Shown: piece by piece, positions 7,162 to 16,101 of the stretch | Numbering within the stretch: the first letter of the stretch is position 1 | How the letters are laid out: each line of letters starts with the position of its first letter | Assembly: GCA_947177325.1 (NCBI GenBank) | Contig: CAMWUH010000007.1 | Coordinates: forward strand, 1 to 21,984 | DNA: 21,984 nucleotides | Source of the DNA: an uncultured Bacteroidales bacterium | GTDB lineage: Bacteria > Bacteroidota > Bacteroidia > Bacteroidales > Muribaculaceae | Direction: 5' to 3' | Program-made: the position numbers and the translations under genes | The notes under the pieces: generated by a model | Database searches by the model: none | What the model was told of the DNA's origin: nothing | Seen by the model: the letters and a program-made list of their open reading frames with translations, nothing else

Positions 7162-8355
7162 ATGCAACCACTCAACCCTCACTTGCCGGTCGACAACCAT
7201 GGCTACTATGGCCGATTTGGCGGAGCATATATACCGGAGATTCTTCACAGCAACATCGAGCATCTTGAAAAGGCATATCGCCGATGGGCCGACGACCCGG
7301 AATTCAAGGCTGAATATGACCGTTTGCTTCGCGACTACGTGGGGCGGCCCTCCCCTCTTTACCGCGCCGACAGATTAAGTGAGAAATATGCAACTAACAT
7401 ATATCTCAAACGTGAGGACTTGAATCATACCGGTGCACATAAAATCAACAATGCCATAGCGTCGGCCCTGCTGGCCAAGCGAATGGGCAAAACGCGCATC
7501 ATAGCAGAAACAGGCGCCGGTCAGCATGGAGTCGCAACCGCTACAGTTTGTGCTTTGATGGGCCTGGAATGTCACGTTTATATGGGTGCCACCGATGTGG
7601 CCCGGCAGAAGCCCAATGTTGAGCGAATGAAAATGCTCGGAGCGGAGGTGATACCGGTAACATCGGGCAACTCAACACTGAAAGATGCCACCAACGAGGC
7701 CATCCGCGACTGGTGTTGCAATCCGCGCGACACGTTTTATATAATCGGCAGCACCGTAGGCCCTCATCCCTATCCCGAAATGGTTGCCAAGTTTCAGTCA
7801 GTGATTTCAGAGGAGATGCTTCGCCAGGTGCCGGAGCTGACCGGCAAGGAGCTGCCTGACTATGTGGTGGCTTGCATTGGCGGAGGGAGCAACGCGGCCG
7901 GTGCGTTTTATCATTTCATCGACAAGCCCGGAGTAAAGCTCATTGCTGTAGAGGCCGCCGGAAAAGGCACCGACACATCCGAAACAGCAGCCTCTATCGC
8001 TGTTGGCACCGAGGGCATAATCCACGGTTCGCGCACTATGCTCATGCAGGATGATGATGGCCAAATCATTGAGCCCTATTCCATTTCGGCCGGGTTGGAC
8101 TATCCGGGCGTTGGCCCGCTTCACGCTTTCTTGGCCGACTCCGGCCGGGTAGAAGTTGAAGCCGCTACTGACCTGGAAGCTCTCGATGCAGCCTACGAGT
8201 TGACTCGCCTGGAGGGTATCATTCCCGCGCTGGAGTCGGCCCATGCGATGGCTATATTGCAGAAGCGTCGGTTCGGCGCCGACGACATAGTGGTCATCAA
8301 CCTGTCGGGCCGCGGCGATAAAGACCTCGCCACCTATCTCGCTAACCGTAAATAA
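7162..8355 (+). CDS. trpB: Tryptophan synthase beta subunit
   Basis: TrpB joins indole with serine to make tryptophan, using pyridoxal phosphate. The 397 residues match the usual length of the alpha-dependent TrpB1 type. The cofactor lysine is K94 in the motif HTGAHKINNA, the phosphate-binding loop GGGSNA is present, and the C-terminal LSGRGDKD segment is intact. Conserved GRFGGAYIPE occurs near residue 18. It is the first structural gene after the attenuator, separated from trpE by only 7 bp. trpA, its partner in the synthase complex, is at the other end of the operon, the usual Bacteroidales arrangement. Several TGG codons occur as normal. No defect is seen. Confidence 0.98.
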   Translation: MQPLNPHLPVDNHGYYGRFGGAYIPEILHSNIEHLEKAYRRWADDPEFKAEYDRLLRDYVGRPSPLYRADRLSEKYATNIYLKREDLNHTGAHKINNAIASALLAKRMGKTRIIAETGAGQHGVATATVCALMGLECHVYMGATDVARQKPNVERMKMLGAEVIPVTSGNSTLKDATNEAIRDWCCNPRDTFYIIGSTVGPHPYPEMVAKFQSVISEEMLRQVPELTGKELPDYVVACIGGGSNAAGAFYHFIDKPGVKLIAVEAAGKGTDTSETAASIAVGTEGIIHGSRTMLMQDDDGQIIEPYSISAGLDYPGVGPLHAFLADSGRVEVEAATDLEALDAAYELTRLEGIIPALESAHAMAILQKRRFGADDIVVINLSGRGDKDLATYLANRK

Positions 8356-8362
8356 CTCTATT

Positions 8363-9778
8363 ATGACACTAAATAAATATAAGCTCACCACATCAACCAC
8401 TACCCTGCCGGCCGACTTGGAAACGCCCGTAGGAATATACCTGAAGATACGCGACCTCTACCCAATGTCGGCTCTGCTCGAGAGTTCCGATTATCACACG
8501 ATGCAAAACTCGGTTTCGCTCATTGGAGTTGACCCTATAGCGTCGCTATGCCTGCACCACGATACGGTTAGCATGCGCTACCCCGACGGAACTGTTTTTA
8601 ATCAACCCGTCAGGGCCATCGGAGAGCTGCCCGGACTGATTCGGAGCTTCGTTGAAAGCTTTGAGTTTGAGGGGGAAGGGATTGTTTCAGGCAATGGGCT
8701 CCTGGGATATACAGCCTACGACACCGTGCGCTATTTTGAGCCGGTGCCCCAATCGAAGCCGTGTGAAGAGTTTGACTCCATCCCCGACATTATTTATAAT
8801 CTCTATCGCTTCATTATCAGAGTAAACCACTTCAACAACGAAATGACTCTGATTGAAAACACCATTCCCGGGCAAGCCAAAGAAGCCGACAAATTGCTCG
8901 CTATATTGCGCAACAACAATGTGGCTCAATATGACTTTCATCCGGCCGATGACCTGGAGAGCACCATTACCGACGATGAATATGTAGAGATGGTGAAGCG
9001 AGGGATCGCCCACGCCAGACGAGGCGATGTGTTTCAAATCGTGTTGTCGCGCCGTTTCTCTCAAGGCTTCACCGGCGATGAATTTAACGTTTATCGTGCA
9101 CTGCGTTGCGTCAACCCCTCCCCCTATCTGTTTTTCTTTGACATGGGCAGCTTCAAAGTGTTTGGCTCGTCGCCCGAAACCCACTTGCGCATTGCCGACG
9201 GCAAAGCCTACATTGACCCGATTGCCGGCACATTCCGCCGAACAGGCAACGATGCTGCCGACCACCAACTGGCCGAGGCGCTGCTGCTCGATGAGAAGGA
9301 AAATGCCGAGCACATTATGCTTGTTGACCTTGCCCGCAACGATTTGAGCCGTTCAGGGGGAAAAATCAATATTGAATTTTTGCGCCAGGTGCAATTTTAC
9401 AGCCACGTCATTCACTTGGTGTCGAGAGTTTCGGCTACTTTGCCTGAAGATGCCGACATCTTCGCCCTATTTGCAGCAACCTTCCCGGCCGGCACCCTAT
9501 CGGGAGCACCCAAGGTCAGAGCAATGCAGCTGATTGACGAAATCGAGCCTCACAGTCGAAAAATTTATGGCGGCTGCATCGGCTTCATAGGCTTTGATGG
9601 CAGCTTAAACCAAGCCATCACTATCAGAAGCTTCCTTTCATGGGGCAATCGCCTTTACTCTCAAGCCGGAGCCGGCATTGTCGCCTCCTCCAATCCCCAA
9701 TCAGAGCTTGCCGAAACTAACAACAAACTTGGCGCACTGGTAAAGGCGGTAGCCTACGCCACTACATTTAACAACTAA
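8363..9778 (+). CDS. trpE: Anthranilate synthase component I
   Basis: TrpE converts chorismate to anthranilate, using ammonia from TrpG; this is the committed step of the pathway. The 471-aa protein has the N-terminal allosteric segment LLES (38-41), typical of tryptophan feedback inhibition. The C-terminal chorismate-binding domain carries FGSSPETHLRI, DPIAGTFRRTG, the metal/substrate motif LVDLARNDLSR and FPAGTLSGAPKVRAMQLIDE. The PIAGTF form in place of PIAGTR also fits other Bacteroidota TrpE proteins as I recall them, so it is not read as a defect. The gene follows trpB by 7 bp and precedes trpG by 12 bp. Homologues PabB and MenF/EntC are less likely because of the LLES motif and the trp context. 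Confidence 0.97.
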   Translation: MTLNKYKLTTSTTTLPADLETPVGIYLKIRDLYPMSALLESSDYHTMQNSVSLIGVDPIASLCLHHDTVSMRYPDGTVFNQPVRAIGELPGLIRSFVESFEFEGEGIVSGNGLLGYTAYDTVRYFEPVPQSKPCEEFDSIPDIIYNLYRFIIRVNHFNNEMTLIENTIPGQAKEADKLLAILRNNNVAQYDFHPADDLESTITDDEYVEMVKRGIAHARRGDVFQIVLSRRFSQGFTGDEFNVYRALRCVNPSPYLFFFDMGSFKVFGSSPETHLRIADGKAYIDPIAGTFRRTGNDAADHQLAEALLLDEKENAEHIMLVDLARNDLSRSGGKINIEFLRQVQFYSHVIHLVSRVSATLPEDADIFALFAATFPAGTLSGAPKVRAMQLIDEIEPHSRKIYGGCIGFIGFDGSLNQAITIRSFLSWGNRLYSQAGAGIVASSNPQSELAETNNKLGALVKAVAYATTFNN

Positions 9779-9790
9779 GAGCCGCAAACA

Positions 9791-10375
9791 ATGGAATCTA
9801 AACAACCATCAATAGTCATAATTGACAATTACGACTCATTTACATATAATATCGTCAACGCACTGAGATTGCTCGGAATCGAGCCCACTGTGGTCAGGAA
9901 CGATAAAGTCAATCTTGACGATTTGCAACAATTTGACAAAATCATTCTCTCACCGGGACCGGGTATACCCTCAGAGGCGGGGCTGATGCCTGCAATCATT
10001 GAGCGCTATGCTTCTTCAAAACCTATTCTCGGCATTTGCCTCGGACATCAGGCATTGGCAGAGCATTTCGGCGCCCGGTTAATTAATCTGCCGAAGGTTT
10101 ACCACGGATTAAAATTACCTCTATCGGTAACCTCGCCGGAAGCGGATTATCTGTTTGACGGATTGCCCGAGCGTTTTGACGTAGGGCGCTACCACTCGTG
10201 GGCTGTTGACCCCCTATCAGTGCCTGACTGCCTGGAAGTGACCGCAGTTGACGATGACGGCAACATTATGGCTCTGCGCCATAGGGAGCTTGACATACGC
10301 GGCGTGCAATTCCATCCTGAATCGATAATGACCGATCTCGGTCAGCACATTTTTAAAAACTGGCTCTCTAAATAA
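9791..10375 (+). CDS. trpG: Anthranilate synthase component II (glutamine amidotransferase)
   Basis: TrpG releases ammonia from glutamine and feeds it to TrpE. The 194 residues are the normal size of a stand-alone class I amidotransferase. The catalytic triad is visible: C83 in GICLGHQALAE, and H175 and E177 in GVQFHPES. The N-terminal DNYDSFTYN and the oxyanion loop LSPGPG are intact. Here TrpG is separate, not fused to TrpD as in enterobacteria. The same subunit could also serve PabB for folate synthesis, as in some bacteria; no second copy is seen in the window. It lies 12 bp after trpE and 13 bp before trpD. Confidence 0.97.
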   Translation: MESKQPSIVIIDNYDSFTYNIVNALRLLGIEPTVVRNDKVNLDDLQQFDKIILSPGPGIPSEAGLMPAIIERYASSKPILGICLGHQALAEHFGARLINLPKVYHGLKLPLSVTSPEADYLFDGLPERFDVGRYHSWAVDPLSVPDCLEVTAVDDDGNIMALRHRELDIRGVQFHPESIMTDLGQHIFKNWLSK

Positions 10376-10388
10376 CTGCTGCTAAAAA

Positions 10389-11384
10389 ATGAAACAGATA
10401 CTTACCAAGCTCTTCGAGCACCATAACTTATCGCGCGAAGAGGCCCGACAAATAATGCACGCAATAGCCGACGGCCGATTTAACGACTCCCAGTTAGCGG
10501 CATTCATGACCGTGTTTCAGATGAGGGCCATCACTACCGATGAACTCGTTGGTTTCCGCGACGCTATTCTTGACCGCCGGTTACCGGTTGATTTTGCCGA
10601 TGTCGATGCAATCGATATAGTTGGTACGGGTGGCGACGGCAAAAACACGTTCAACATTTCAACCACCTCATGCTTCGTTGTGGCCGGAGCGGGTTATAAA
10701 GTCATCAAGCATGGCAACTATGGCGCCTCATCGGTTTCGGGTGCATCCAACGTGCTCGAACATCACGGCGTGAAGTTTACGGCCGACATTGACACCCTCT
10801 CACGCTCGCTCGACAGTTCAGGCGTTTGCTATCTGCATGCTCCCTTTTTCTCGCCGGCGTTGAAAAGCGTTGCTCCGGTAAGAAAACAATTGGCGGTGCG
10901 CACATTTTTTAATATGCTCGGTCCGCTTGTTAATCCGGTAATTCCACGCAATCAGCTCCTGGGTGTGTTTAGCCTCAAGTTGATGCGCCTCTACAACTAC
11001 ATAGCTCAAAACGAAAATATCAACTGCACTATTGTAAATTCGCTCGACGGCTATGACGAAATCTCACTGACATCGTCATTTAAAGTCGTCACCCCTTCAA
11101 CAGAAAAGCTACTGACTCCGGAAGATATAGGGCTTGCCACACACGCTCAATCCGACCTTTACGGCGGGGATACGATAGGAGAAGCAGCACAGATATTCGA
11201 TAACGTGCTTGCGGGTAAGGCTACCGAAGCACAGGAGCAATGCGTTGTGGCTAACTCGGCATTTGCCATCACTACGCTAAACCCGGCCGTAGGAATAGCT
11301 GACGCGATTGAAGCCGCGCGCGAGTCAATCCACTCGGGAGCTGCCTTGAAATCATTTACCAAATTTTGCGAAATCAACAAATGA
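10389..11384 (+). CDS. trpD: Anthranilate phosphoribosyltransferase
   Basis: TrpD transfers phosphoribose from PRPP to anthranilate, the second dedicated step of the pathway. The 331-aa protein has the PRPP-binding loop DIVGTGGDGKNTFNIST, followed by KHGNYGASSVSGASNVLE and the later RTFFNMLGPLVNP segment, all characteristic of the family. The length is normal. Its stop codon overlaps the trpC start (ATGA at 11381-11384), which implies coupled translation. Confidence 0.97.
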   Translation: MKQILTKLFEHHNLSREEARQIMHAIADGRFNDSQLAAFMTVFQMRAITTDELVGFRDAILDRRLPVDFADVDAIDIVGTGGDGKNTFNISTTSCFVVAGAGYKVIKHGNYGASSVSGASNVLEHHGVKFTADIDTLSRSLDSSGVCYLHAPFFSPALKSVAPVRKQLAVRTFFNMLGPLVNPVIPRNQLLGVFSLKLMRLYNYIAQNENINCTIVNSLDGYDEISLTSSFKVVTPSTEKLLTPEDIGLATHAQSDLYGGDTIGEAAQIFDNVLAGKATEAQEQCVVANSAFAITTLNPAVGIADAIEAARESIHSGAALKSFTKFCEINK

Positions 11385-12163
11385 ACATACTGAAAACCAT
11401 TGCCGAAGCCAAGCGAGCCGAAGTCAATGCAATGAAAGCATTGGTCGCAGAGCGGGAACTTGAGGAAAGAGCGGAGCAAGCCGAGCGCCGAAACAACTCT
11501 ATCAAGGGCTCAATCCTGTCTACGCCGGGAGGCATCATTGCCGAGTTTAAGCGGCGCTCACCTTCAAAAGGTGAAATTTCACCAATGGCAAATCCTGAAA
11601 TTGTGGGTGAATATGCCCGGGCCGGAGCGGCAGCTTCATCGGTGCTCACTGATACGCGCTTTTTCGGAGGTAGCCTCGCCGACCTTGCGTTAGCCCGCAA
11701 AGTTGCTCCACAGCTGCCGCTTCTGCGTAAAGATTTCACAGTTGACCCCTATCAGATATATCAGGCCCGAATCGCCGGAGCCGACGCTATTTTGTTGATA
11801 GCCGCTATTCTGTCGGCTCATGAAATAGCTGAATTTACTGAAATCGCCCACCGGTTTTCTCTTGAGGTGTTGCTTGAACTTCACGACCCCTCTGAAATCA
11901 ATAAGATCAGCTTCGATGTTGACTTGATTGGCGTTAATAACCGCGATTTGCGCAATTTCGCCACCAATTTGGGAGCATCTGTCAATCTGGCCTCGCAACT
12001 ACCCCCTGAGGCTGTGAAGATAGCTGAAAGCGGCATCACTTCGCCGGACGATATCGTCAGATTGCGTCAAGCAGGCTTCAACGGATTCCTCATTGGCGAG
12101 GCATTTATGTCAACCCCCAATCCGGCTCAAACCTTAAAGCAATTTATTAATGACTCAATCTGA
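11381..12163 (+). CDS. trpC: Indole-3-glycerol-phosphate synthase
   Basis: TrpC closes the indole ring, forming indole-3-glycerol phosphate from CdRP. With the start at 11381 the protein is 260 aa, the usual size, beginning MNILKTIAEAKRAEV. An in-frame ATG 15 nt upstream is less likely, because 11381 forms an ATGA overlap with the trpD stop. Motifs of the TIM barrel include IIAEFKRRSPSKG, LLRKDF, LEVLLELHD, IGVNNRDL and IAESGI near the phosphate site. It is a separate enzyme, not fused to TrpF. The last 14 bases overlap the proposed trpF start. Confidence 0.96.
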   Translation: MNILKTIAEAKRAEVNAMKALVAERELEERAEQAERRNNSIKGSILSTPGGIIAEFKRRSPSKGEISPMANPEIVGEYARAGAAASSVLTDTRFFGGSLADLALARKVAPQLPLLRKDFTVDPYQIYQARIAGADAILLIAAILSAHEIAEFTEIAHRFSLEVLLELHDPSEINKISFDVDLIGVNNRDLRNFATNLGASVNLASQLPPEAVKIAESGITSPDDIVRLRQAGFNGFLIGEAFMSTPNPAQTLKQFINDSI

Positions 12164-12851
12164 TTACACCACTCCACGCCACTCCGATATGCTCATCAAG
12201 GTGTGTGGCATGAAATATCCTGATAATATTGCCGATGTCGCGGCATTGACTCCAATGCTGATGGGCTTTATCTTTTATGAGGGCTCTCCAAGATTTGCCG
12301 GTAATCTTGACCCCGAGTCAGTCGTATCGTTACCCGACTTCGTAAGGCCGGTGGCTCTGTTTGTCAACGCCGAGTTTGACCAAATAATTGCAACAATCAG
12401 GCGCTACGGCATCAATATAGTGCAGCTCCACGGCGATGAATCACCCGAGTTGTGCCAACGCTTGCGCACGCAAGGACTTATCGTAGCCAGAGCAATTGCG
12501 ATTGCCGAGCCGGGCGACTTCGCCCGGGTCAACCAATATAAGGGCGCGGTTGACTTCATAGTTTTTGACTCAAAAACTCCGCGACATGGTGGCTCCGGCA
12601 AGAAATTTGACTGGAACCTGCTCGCCGCTTATGATGGTTCAATCCCCTACTTGATTGGTGGCGGTGTAGGCCCTGACGATGTTGACAATATCGTGGCGGC
12701 AATGCGCCCCGGCATGATGGGCATTGACCTCAACAGCTGCTTTGAGCAGTTGCCGGGAGTGAAAGATATAATGCTCCTCTCCAAGTTCATACTAACTCTA
12801 AGAAAAAACAACGAAGATGACACGCCTGCAAAACCTTTTTGGGAAAAATAA
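12150..12851 (+). CDS. trpF: Phosphoribosylanthranilate isomerase
   Basis: TrpF performs the Amadori rearrangement of phosphoribosylanthranilate to CdRP, acting before TrpC. Conserved motifs are IKVCGMKYPDNI (catalytic Cys in KVCGM), GFIFYEGSPRF, VQLHGDES, FDSKTPRHGGSG (general-acid Asp) and LIGGGVGPDDV. The first 13 residues before MLIKVCGM are not typical, so the true start may be the ATG at 12189, giving 221 aa. The upstream start is kept because it overlaps the trpC end by 14 nt, which would allow coupled translation. The 3' end overlaps the start of trpA by 35 nt, and the last ~12 residues (DDTPAKPFWEK) lie beyond the conserved barrel. Confidence 0.94.
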   Translation: MTQSDYTTPRHSDMLIKVCGMKYPDNIADVAALTPMLMGFIFYEGSPRFAGNLDPESVVSLPDFVRPVALFVNAEFDQIIATIRRYGINIVQLHGDESPELCQRLRTQGLIVARAIAIAEPGDFARVNQYKGAVDFIVFDSKTPRHGGSGKKFDWNLLAAYDGSIPYLIGGGVGPDDVDNIVAAMRPGMMGIDLNSCFEQLPGVKDIMLLSKFILTLRKNNEDDTPAKPFWEK

Positions 12852-13596
12852 AAAACGCCTGCTCTCAGTATATTTCACTGCCGGATACCCCACAGTCGAC
12901 TCTACCGGCGAAATCATCAAGGCCCTCGCCAATGGTGGGGCAGATATGATTGAAGTTGGTGTGCCGTTTTCCGACCCTATGGCTGATGGCAAAACCATTC
13001 AGGAGAGCTCTACCATAGCGCTGCGCAACGGCATGACCCTCAACCGTCTGCTGGAGCAAGTGGCGGAGGTGCGTCCCGAAGTGCCCGAAACTCCATTAGT
13101 GCTGATGGGCTATCTCAACCCGATGATGCACTATGGCATTGAGCGACTATTTGAAAAATGCCATGCCATCGGCATTGACGCCCTCATCATCCCTGACCTT
13201 CCATTTGCCGACTATCTACGCGATTTCAAGCCCCTTTGCGATAGATACAGCATACCGGTCATCATGCTCATAACGCCTGAAACTTCGCTTGAGCGCATGC
13301 TGCTTATCGATGCCCATTGCGACGGATTTATCTACGTGGTCTCAACGGCCTCGACCACCGGCACTCGCGACAACTTCGCTCCCGAACAAATCGAATATTT
13401 CAAGAGTCTGAACCATCTGGGGCTTCGCAACCCTCGTCTTATCGGCTTCGGCATCTCCAACAAAGCTACGTTTGAGGCCGCCTGCAATCATTCGTCAGGC
13501 GCCATCATCGGTTCCAAATTCATCAAATGCCTTACCGAGCATCCTACCGACCCGAAAGCTGCCGTAGCCTCTCTAATCAGCGCTATAAACAACTAA
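12817..13596 (+). CDS. trpA: Tryptophan synthase alpha subunit
   Basis: TrpA splits indole-3-glycerol phosphate into glyceraldehyde-3-phosphate and indole, which is channelled to TrpB. The 259-aa barrel starts with LLSVYFTAGYPT and has IEVGVPFSDPMADGKTIQ, with the catalytic Glu and Asp, then LMGYLNPMMHYG, VSTASTTGTR and the phosphate loop region IGFGISNKATF. The length is normal. The start sits inside trpF (35-nt overlap), and the N-terminal residues NLFGKNKKRLLSVYFTAGYP fit the family well, so the overlap is probably real. Its TAA shares one base with the ATG of the next gene (TAATG at 13594-13598). Confidence 0.97.
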   Translation: MTRLQNLFGKNKKRLLSVYFTAGYPTVDSTGEIIKALANGGADMIEVGVPFSDPMADGKTIQESSTIALRNGMTLNRLLEQVAEVRPEVPETPLVLMGYLNPMMHYGIERLFEKCHAIGIDALIIPDLPFADYLRDFKPLCDRYSIPVIMLITPETSLERMLLIDAHCDGFIYVVSTASTTGTRDNFAPEQIEYFKSLNHLGLRNPRLIGFGISNKATFEAACNHSSGAIIGSKFIKCLTEHPTDPKAAVASLISAINN

Positions 13597-14501
13597 TGGC
13601 TATCAACTCCCGAAAACTGCTCGGCCACCTGTCGATGGTGGGCGCCAACACCATGTGGGGCTTAATGGCTCCGATAGCCAAGGTTACGATGAGCGCCGGA
13701 ATTATCAGCTCATTGCTGATGACAAACTTCCGCATTGTCGGCGCAGCTTTGCTATTATGGTGCCTGTCGCTGTTTCGACCTGCCGAAAAGGTGTCGGGGC
13801 ACGACCTTCTGCTCCTTGCCGGAGCGGGATTGCTCAGTATCGTTGCCAATCAGGGATGCTTCATTTTCGGCGTTGGATTTACTTCACCTGCCGAAGCATC
13901 AATAATCACCACCACTATGCCAATGTGGGTGATGCTACTGGCTGCGTTGATTCTGCGCGAACCAATCACCATCAAGAAAGCAGGCGGAATATTGCTCGGC
14001 GCCACGGGTGCAATCATCCTCATAGCCAACTCCTCAGCCACCGGCATACCGGGCAACAAACCGCTGCTCGGAGACATACTGGTGCTGACCGCTCAATTCT
14101 CATACGCTCTCTACCTCACCCTTTACAAAAACTTCATTCGCCGCTATTCGATAGTTACGTTGATGAAATGGATGTTCAGCTTCGCTGCTCTCGCCGTGAT
14201 CGGCCCCTCGCTACCTGAGTGGTTGCATACCCGATGGTATGCTATGGATGCTACTCAAATTTTCGGGGCTCTTTATGTAGTGGTAGGTGGCACGTTCATT
14301 GCTTATCTGCTGATGATGAACGGACAGAAGCAGTTGCGCCCCACAGTGGTAGGGATGTATAACTATGTGCAGCCGATAGTGGCCACAATCGTGGCTCTCA
14401 CCCTCGGCCTCGACACCTTCAACCTTTGGAAAATCGTAGCGGTCGCACTCATCTTCACGGGTGTTTTCCTCGTAATTAAAAGCCGCGCCCGCACACCGTA
14501 A
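13596..14501 (+). CDS. EamA-family transporter (DMT superfamily)
   Basis: This 301-aa membrane protein has about ten hydrophobic helices arranged as two EamA repeats, each beginning with a GANTMWGL- or TAQFSYALYLTLYK-like helix and including the PAEAS...TTMPMWV region typical of the family. Family members export metabolites such as amino acids. The start at 13596 overlaps the trpA stop (TAATG); a longer frame from 13527 would add 23 hydrophilic residues lying wholly within trpA and is rejected. Being last in the trp operon and translationally coupled, it may export tryptophan or another aromatic compound, but the substrate cannot be read from the sequence. Confidence 0.88.
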   Translation: MAINSRKLLGHLSMVGANTMWGLMAPIAKVTMSAGIISSLLMTNFRIVGAALLLWCLSLFRPAEKVSGHDLLLLAGAGLLSIVANQGCFIFGVGFTSPAEASIITTTMPMWVMLLAALILREPITIKKAGGILLGATGAIILIANSSATGIPGNKPLLGDILVLTAQFSYALYLTLYKNFIRRYSIVTLMKWMFSFAALAVIGPSLPEWLHTRWYAMDATQIFGALYVVVGGTFIAYLLMMNGQKQLRPTVVGMYNYVQPIVATIVALTLGLDTFNLWKIVAVALIFTGVFLVIKSRARTP

Positions 14502-14527
14502 TAACATTATCCGAACACCTATACATA

Positions 14528-14565
14528 AACTCCCCCCGCATCTTTTGTAAGAGGCAGAGGGAGTT
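14528..14565. terminator. Hairpin between convergent genes, possible bidirectional terminator
   Basis: AACTCCC (14528-14534) pairs with GGGAGTT (14559-14565). Inside, GC (14538-14539/14554-14555) and TCTT/AAGA (14541-14544/14549-14552) extend the stem around a TTGT loop. It lies 26 bp after the transporter gene and 24 bp before the stop of the convergent small gene. U-runs on either side are weak, so the efficiency is uncertain. Confidence 0.6.
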
Positions 14566-14589
14566 AAGAGTATCTACTATTTAATTATT

Positions 14590-14976
14590 CTATTTACTCC
14601 ATCCCAAGAACAACGGGAGAGGAGAAATTGCTAAGGCAACATAGCCAATCCATAACGAAAGAATTCCATTTAATAACGGACTACCGATAATTATTAAAAG
14701 TAATCCGTAAATAAACACAGACCAAATATTGGAACGGCTTATCAATGCCTTTAAAAAAATTTTCAGCTTATATTTCTTTATCTGGTAGAGAAAATACGCA
14801 ATCCAGATAAACAGACAAATGGGAAGCGTCCCCCATGAATATTCGGGCAAAACGTCTCGAAGAGAGATGAACGAAATAATCCAAAGTAGCAACCAAATGG
14901 TTAAACTTTCAATTCGTTTAAATGTTTCTTTCATATTATTGCTATGATTCTTAGTTATAGAACTTCTGGGGGTCAT
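14590..14976 (-). CDS. Small four-helix membrane protein, unknown function
   Basis: I do not recognise this 128-aa protein. Four hydrophobic helices are visible (around TIWLLLWIISFISL, LPICLFIWIAYFLY, VFIYGLLLIIIG and GYVALAISPLPLFLGW), with a Lys-rich loop between the second and third. The start at 14976 overlaps the stop of the upstream lipoprotein gene (ATGA), which favours coupled translation. The alternative ATG at 14934 gives a 114-aa protein starting MKETFKRIESLTIW and removes 14 atypical hydrophilic residues. The coupling suggests a role shared with the lipoprotein, for example as a protective or anchoring partner, but this is only context. Confidence 0.7.
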   Translation of the reverse strand: MTPRSSITKNHSNNMKETFKRIESLTIWLLLWIISFISLRDVLPEYSWGTLPICLFIWIAYFLYQIKKYKLKIFLKALISRSNIWSVFIYGLLLIIIGSPLLNGILSLWIGYVALAISPLPLFLGWSK

Positions 14977-15854
14977 TCCTCACTCCAAAACTCAATACTA
15001 TACGCTGCAACGCATATTGCCTGATAAAGAATTCCCTTTTCTAATTCACTAAAACTGTCATCATTTTGAATCATTTCAATGTATTTGTTAGAAATAAACT
15101 CAACATCATCAAGTTTGTCAGGGAAATTTAAAAACAAATTAAGATACATTGACATCAATCTATCATCTACGTCATTAGATTGAGCTTTAGAATATTCCAG
15201 GAAATTTGATGATTTATTCAATGTGAGGTTGTATTGTTCTACAAAAGCAGAAGATGAAAGTACCTCTTTTTCAATAGGGGTAAGAATTTGATTGATGTCT
15301 GGAGACAAGTCTGATGTTTCTTGCAATTTTTTTAGTATCAGGTTGTGTTTTAAACCTATTTCTTGCAAGGAAATTGCCTCTTCGGGTAGTTTAAGCTTTA
15401 TTTTTTGAGGATAAGTATCAATCAATACGTCTTCTTCAAGTTTCACTGCAGTATATCCACAAACAACTCGTTCAATTGGAATAAAGTCCTCATTTCTTGT
15501 TGATCTATGTGCAGTATAAGATGCACCAACGCCTCCTATCAATCCGCCAATGGCAGCCCCTGCAACAGTCCCTGTAGGACCTCCAACAGTACCAACGGCA
15601 CCACCGATCTTACCACATTCATACGCTCCTGCCACATCGGCTCCAGCAATCGCACAGAATCTTGCGAATTTACTAAGGAAACCACGAGAAGTAGTTCCTT
15701 TAATTGATAATAAGCTATCATTAAAAGACTCTGCCTTTGCTAAAATTTCAGAAGTTTCATCCTGAGCAAATAATTCTTGTTGATCGTCATATTGCGAGCA
15801 CGAAATCAAAATAGTGCTCAAAATTGCGATCATCATTAAAATACGTGATCTCAT
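14973..15854 (-). CDS. Lipoprotein with glycine-zipper segment, unknown function
   Basis: This 293-aa protein has a lipoprotein signal ending in LISC (lipid-bearing C19), followed by SQYDDQQE, an acidic stretch that could favour outer-membrane or surface placement. Residues ~71-111 are a glycine zipper with repeated GxxxG spacing (GKIGGAVGTVGG, then GAAIGGLIGGVG), of the kind that packs membrane helices in pore-forming and bacteriocin-like proteins. C67 and C80 flank its start. The C-terminal ~170 residues are helical, hydrophilic and not recognised. It is coupled by ATGA to a four-helix membrane protein and lies downstream of a membrane-bound regulator. A role in envelope assembly or in toxin/immunity is possible; neither is shown. 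Confidence 0.78.
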   Translation of the reverse strand: MRSRILMMIAILSTILISCSQYDDQQELFAQDETSEILAKAESFNDSLLSIKGTTSRGFLSKFARFCAIAGADVAGAYECGKIGGAVGTVGGPTGTVAGAAIGGLIGGVGASYTAHRSTRNEDFIPIERVVCGYTAVKLEEDVLIDTYPQKIKLKLPEEAISLQEIGLKHNLILKKLQETSDLSPDINQILTPIEKEVLSSSAFVEQYNLTLNKSSNFLEYSKAQSNDVDDRLMSMYLNLFLNFPDKLDDVEFISNKYIEMIQNDDSFSELEKGILYQAICVAAYSIEFWSEE

Positions 15855-15907
15855 TTATTTACTTTTAAGAAATTAATAATTGGTTTGTGAAATTGCAATT
15901 TCAAGCA

Positions 15908-15941
15908 CAAATATATACATAATTCAACAAGCACCTTCAAG
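15908..15941 (-). promoter_or_regulatory. Promoter for the lipoprotein gene
   Basis: On the minus strand TATATTTG (15915-15908) is an exact TAnnTTTG box. The upstream box is weaker: CTTG (15941-15938) at 22 nt. Transcription would start about 45 nt before the lipoprotein ATG at 15854. Confidence 0.45.
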
Positions 15942-16101
15942 AAATCTGCAATAATTTCATTATCATTCGTTGTTGAAAATTCATCCAACAACATTGATTG
16001 TCAATATTTTACGTTTCTGATAAATACTTAATTCTTAATCAAAACATAAATCCTTAAAGTTATGATATTTCCATCAATAAAAAAAATATGTTGATAAACC
16101 T

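Noticed and set aside
7807..8400. Long antisense frame (197 aa) opposite trpB and the trpE start
   Set aside because: Shadow of a strongly coding GC-rich gene; no recognisable domain and no promoter.
8687..9313. Long antisense frame (208 aa) opposite trpE
   Set aside because: Same reason: codon-structure shadow of trpE.
13527..13595. Upstream start for the EamA transporter
   Set aside because: The extra 23 residues are hydrophilic, lie within trpA and displace the TAATG coupling.
15969..15992. GTTGTTG/CAACAAC inverted repeat as the regulator's terminator
   Set aside because: No U-run follows on the minus strand; the structure alone is weak in AT-rich DNA.
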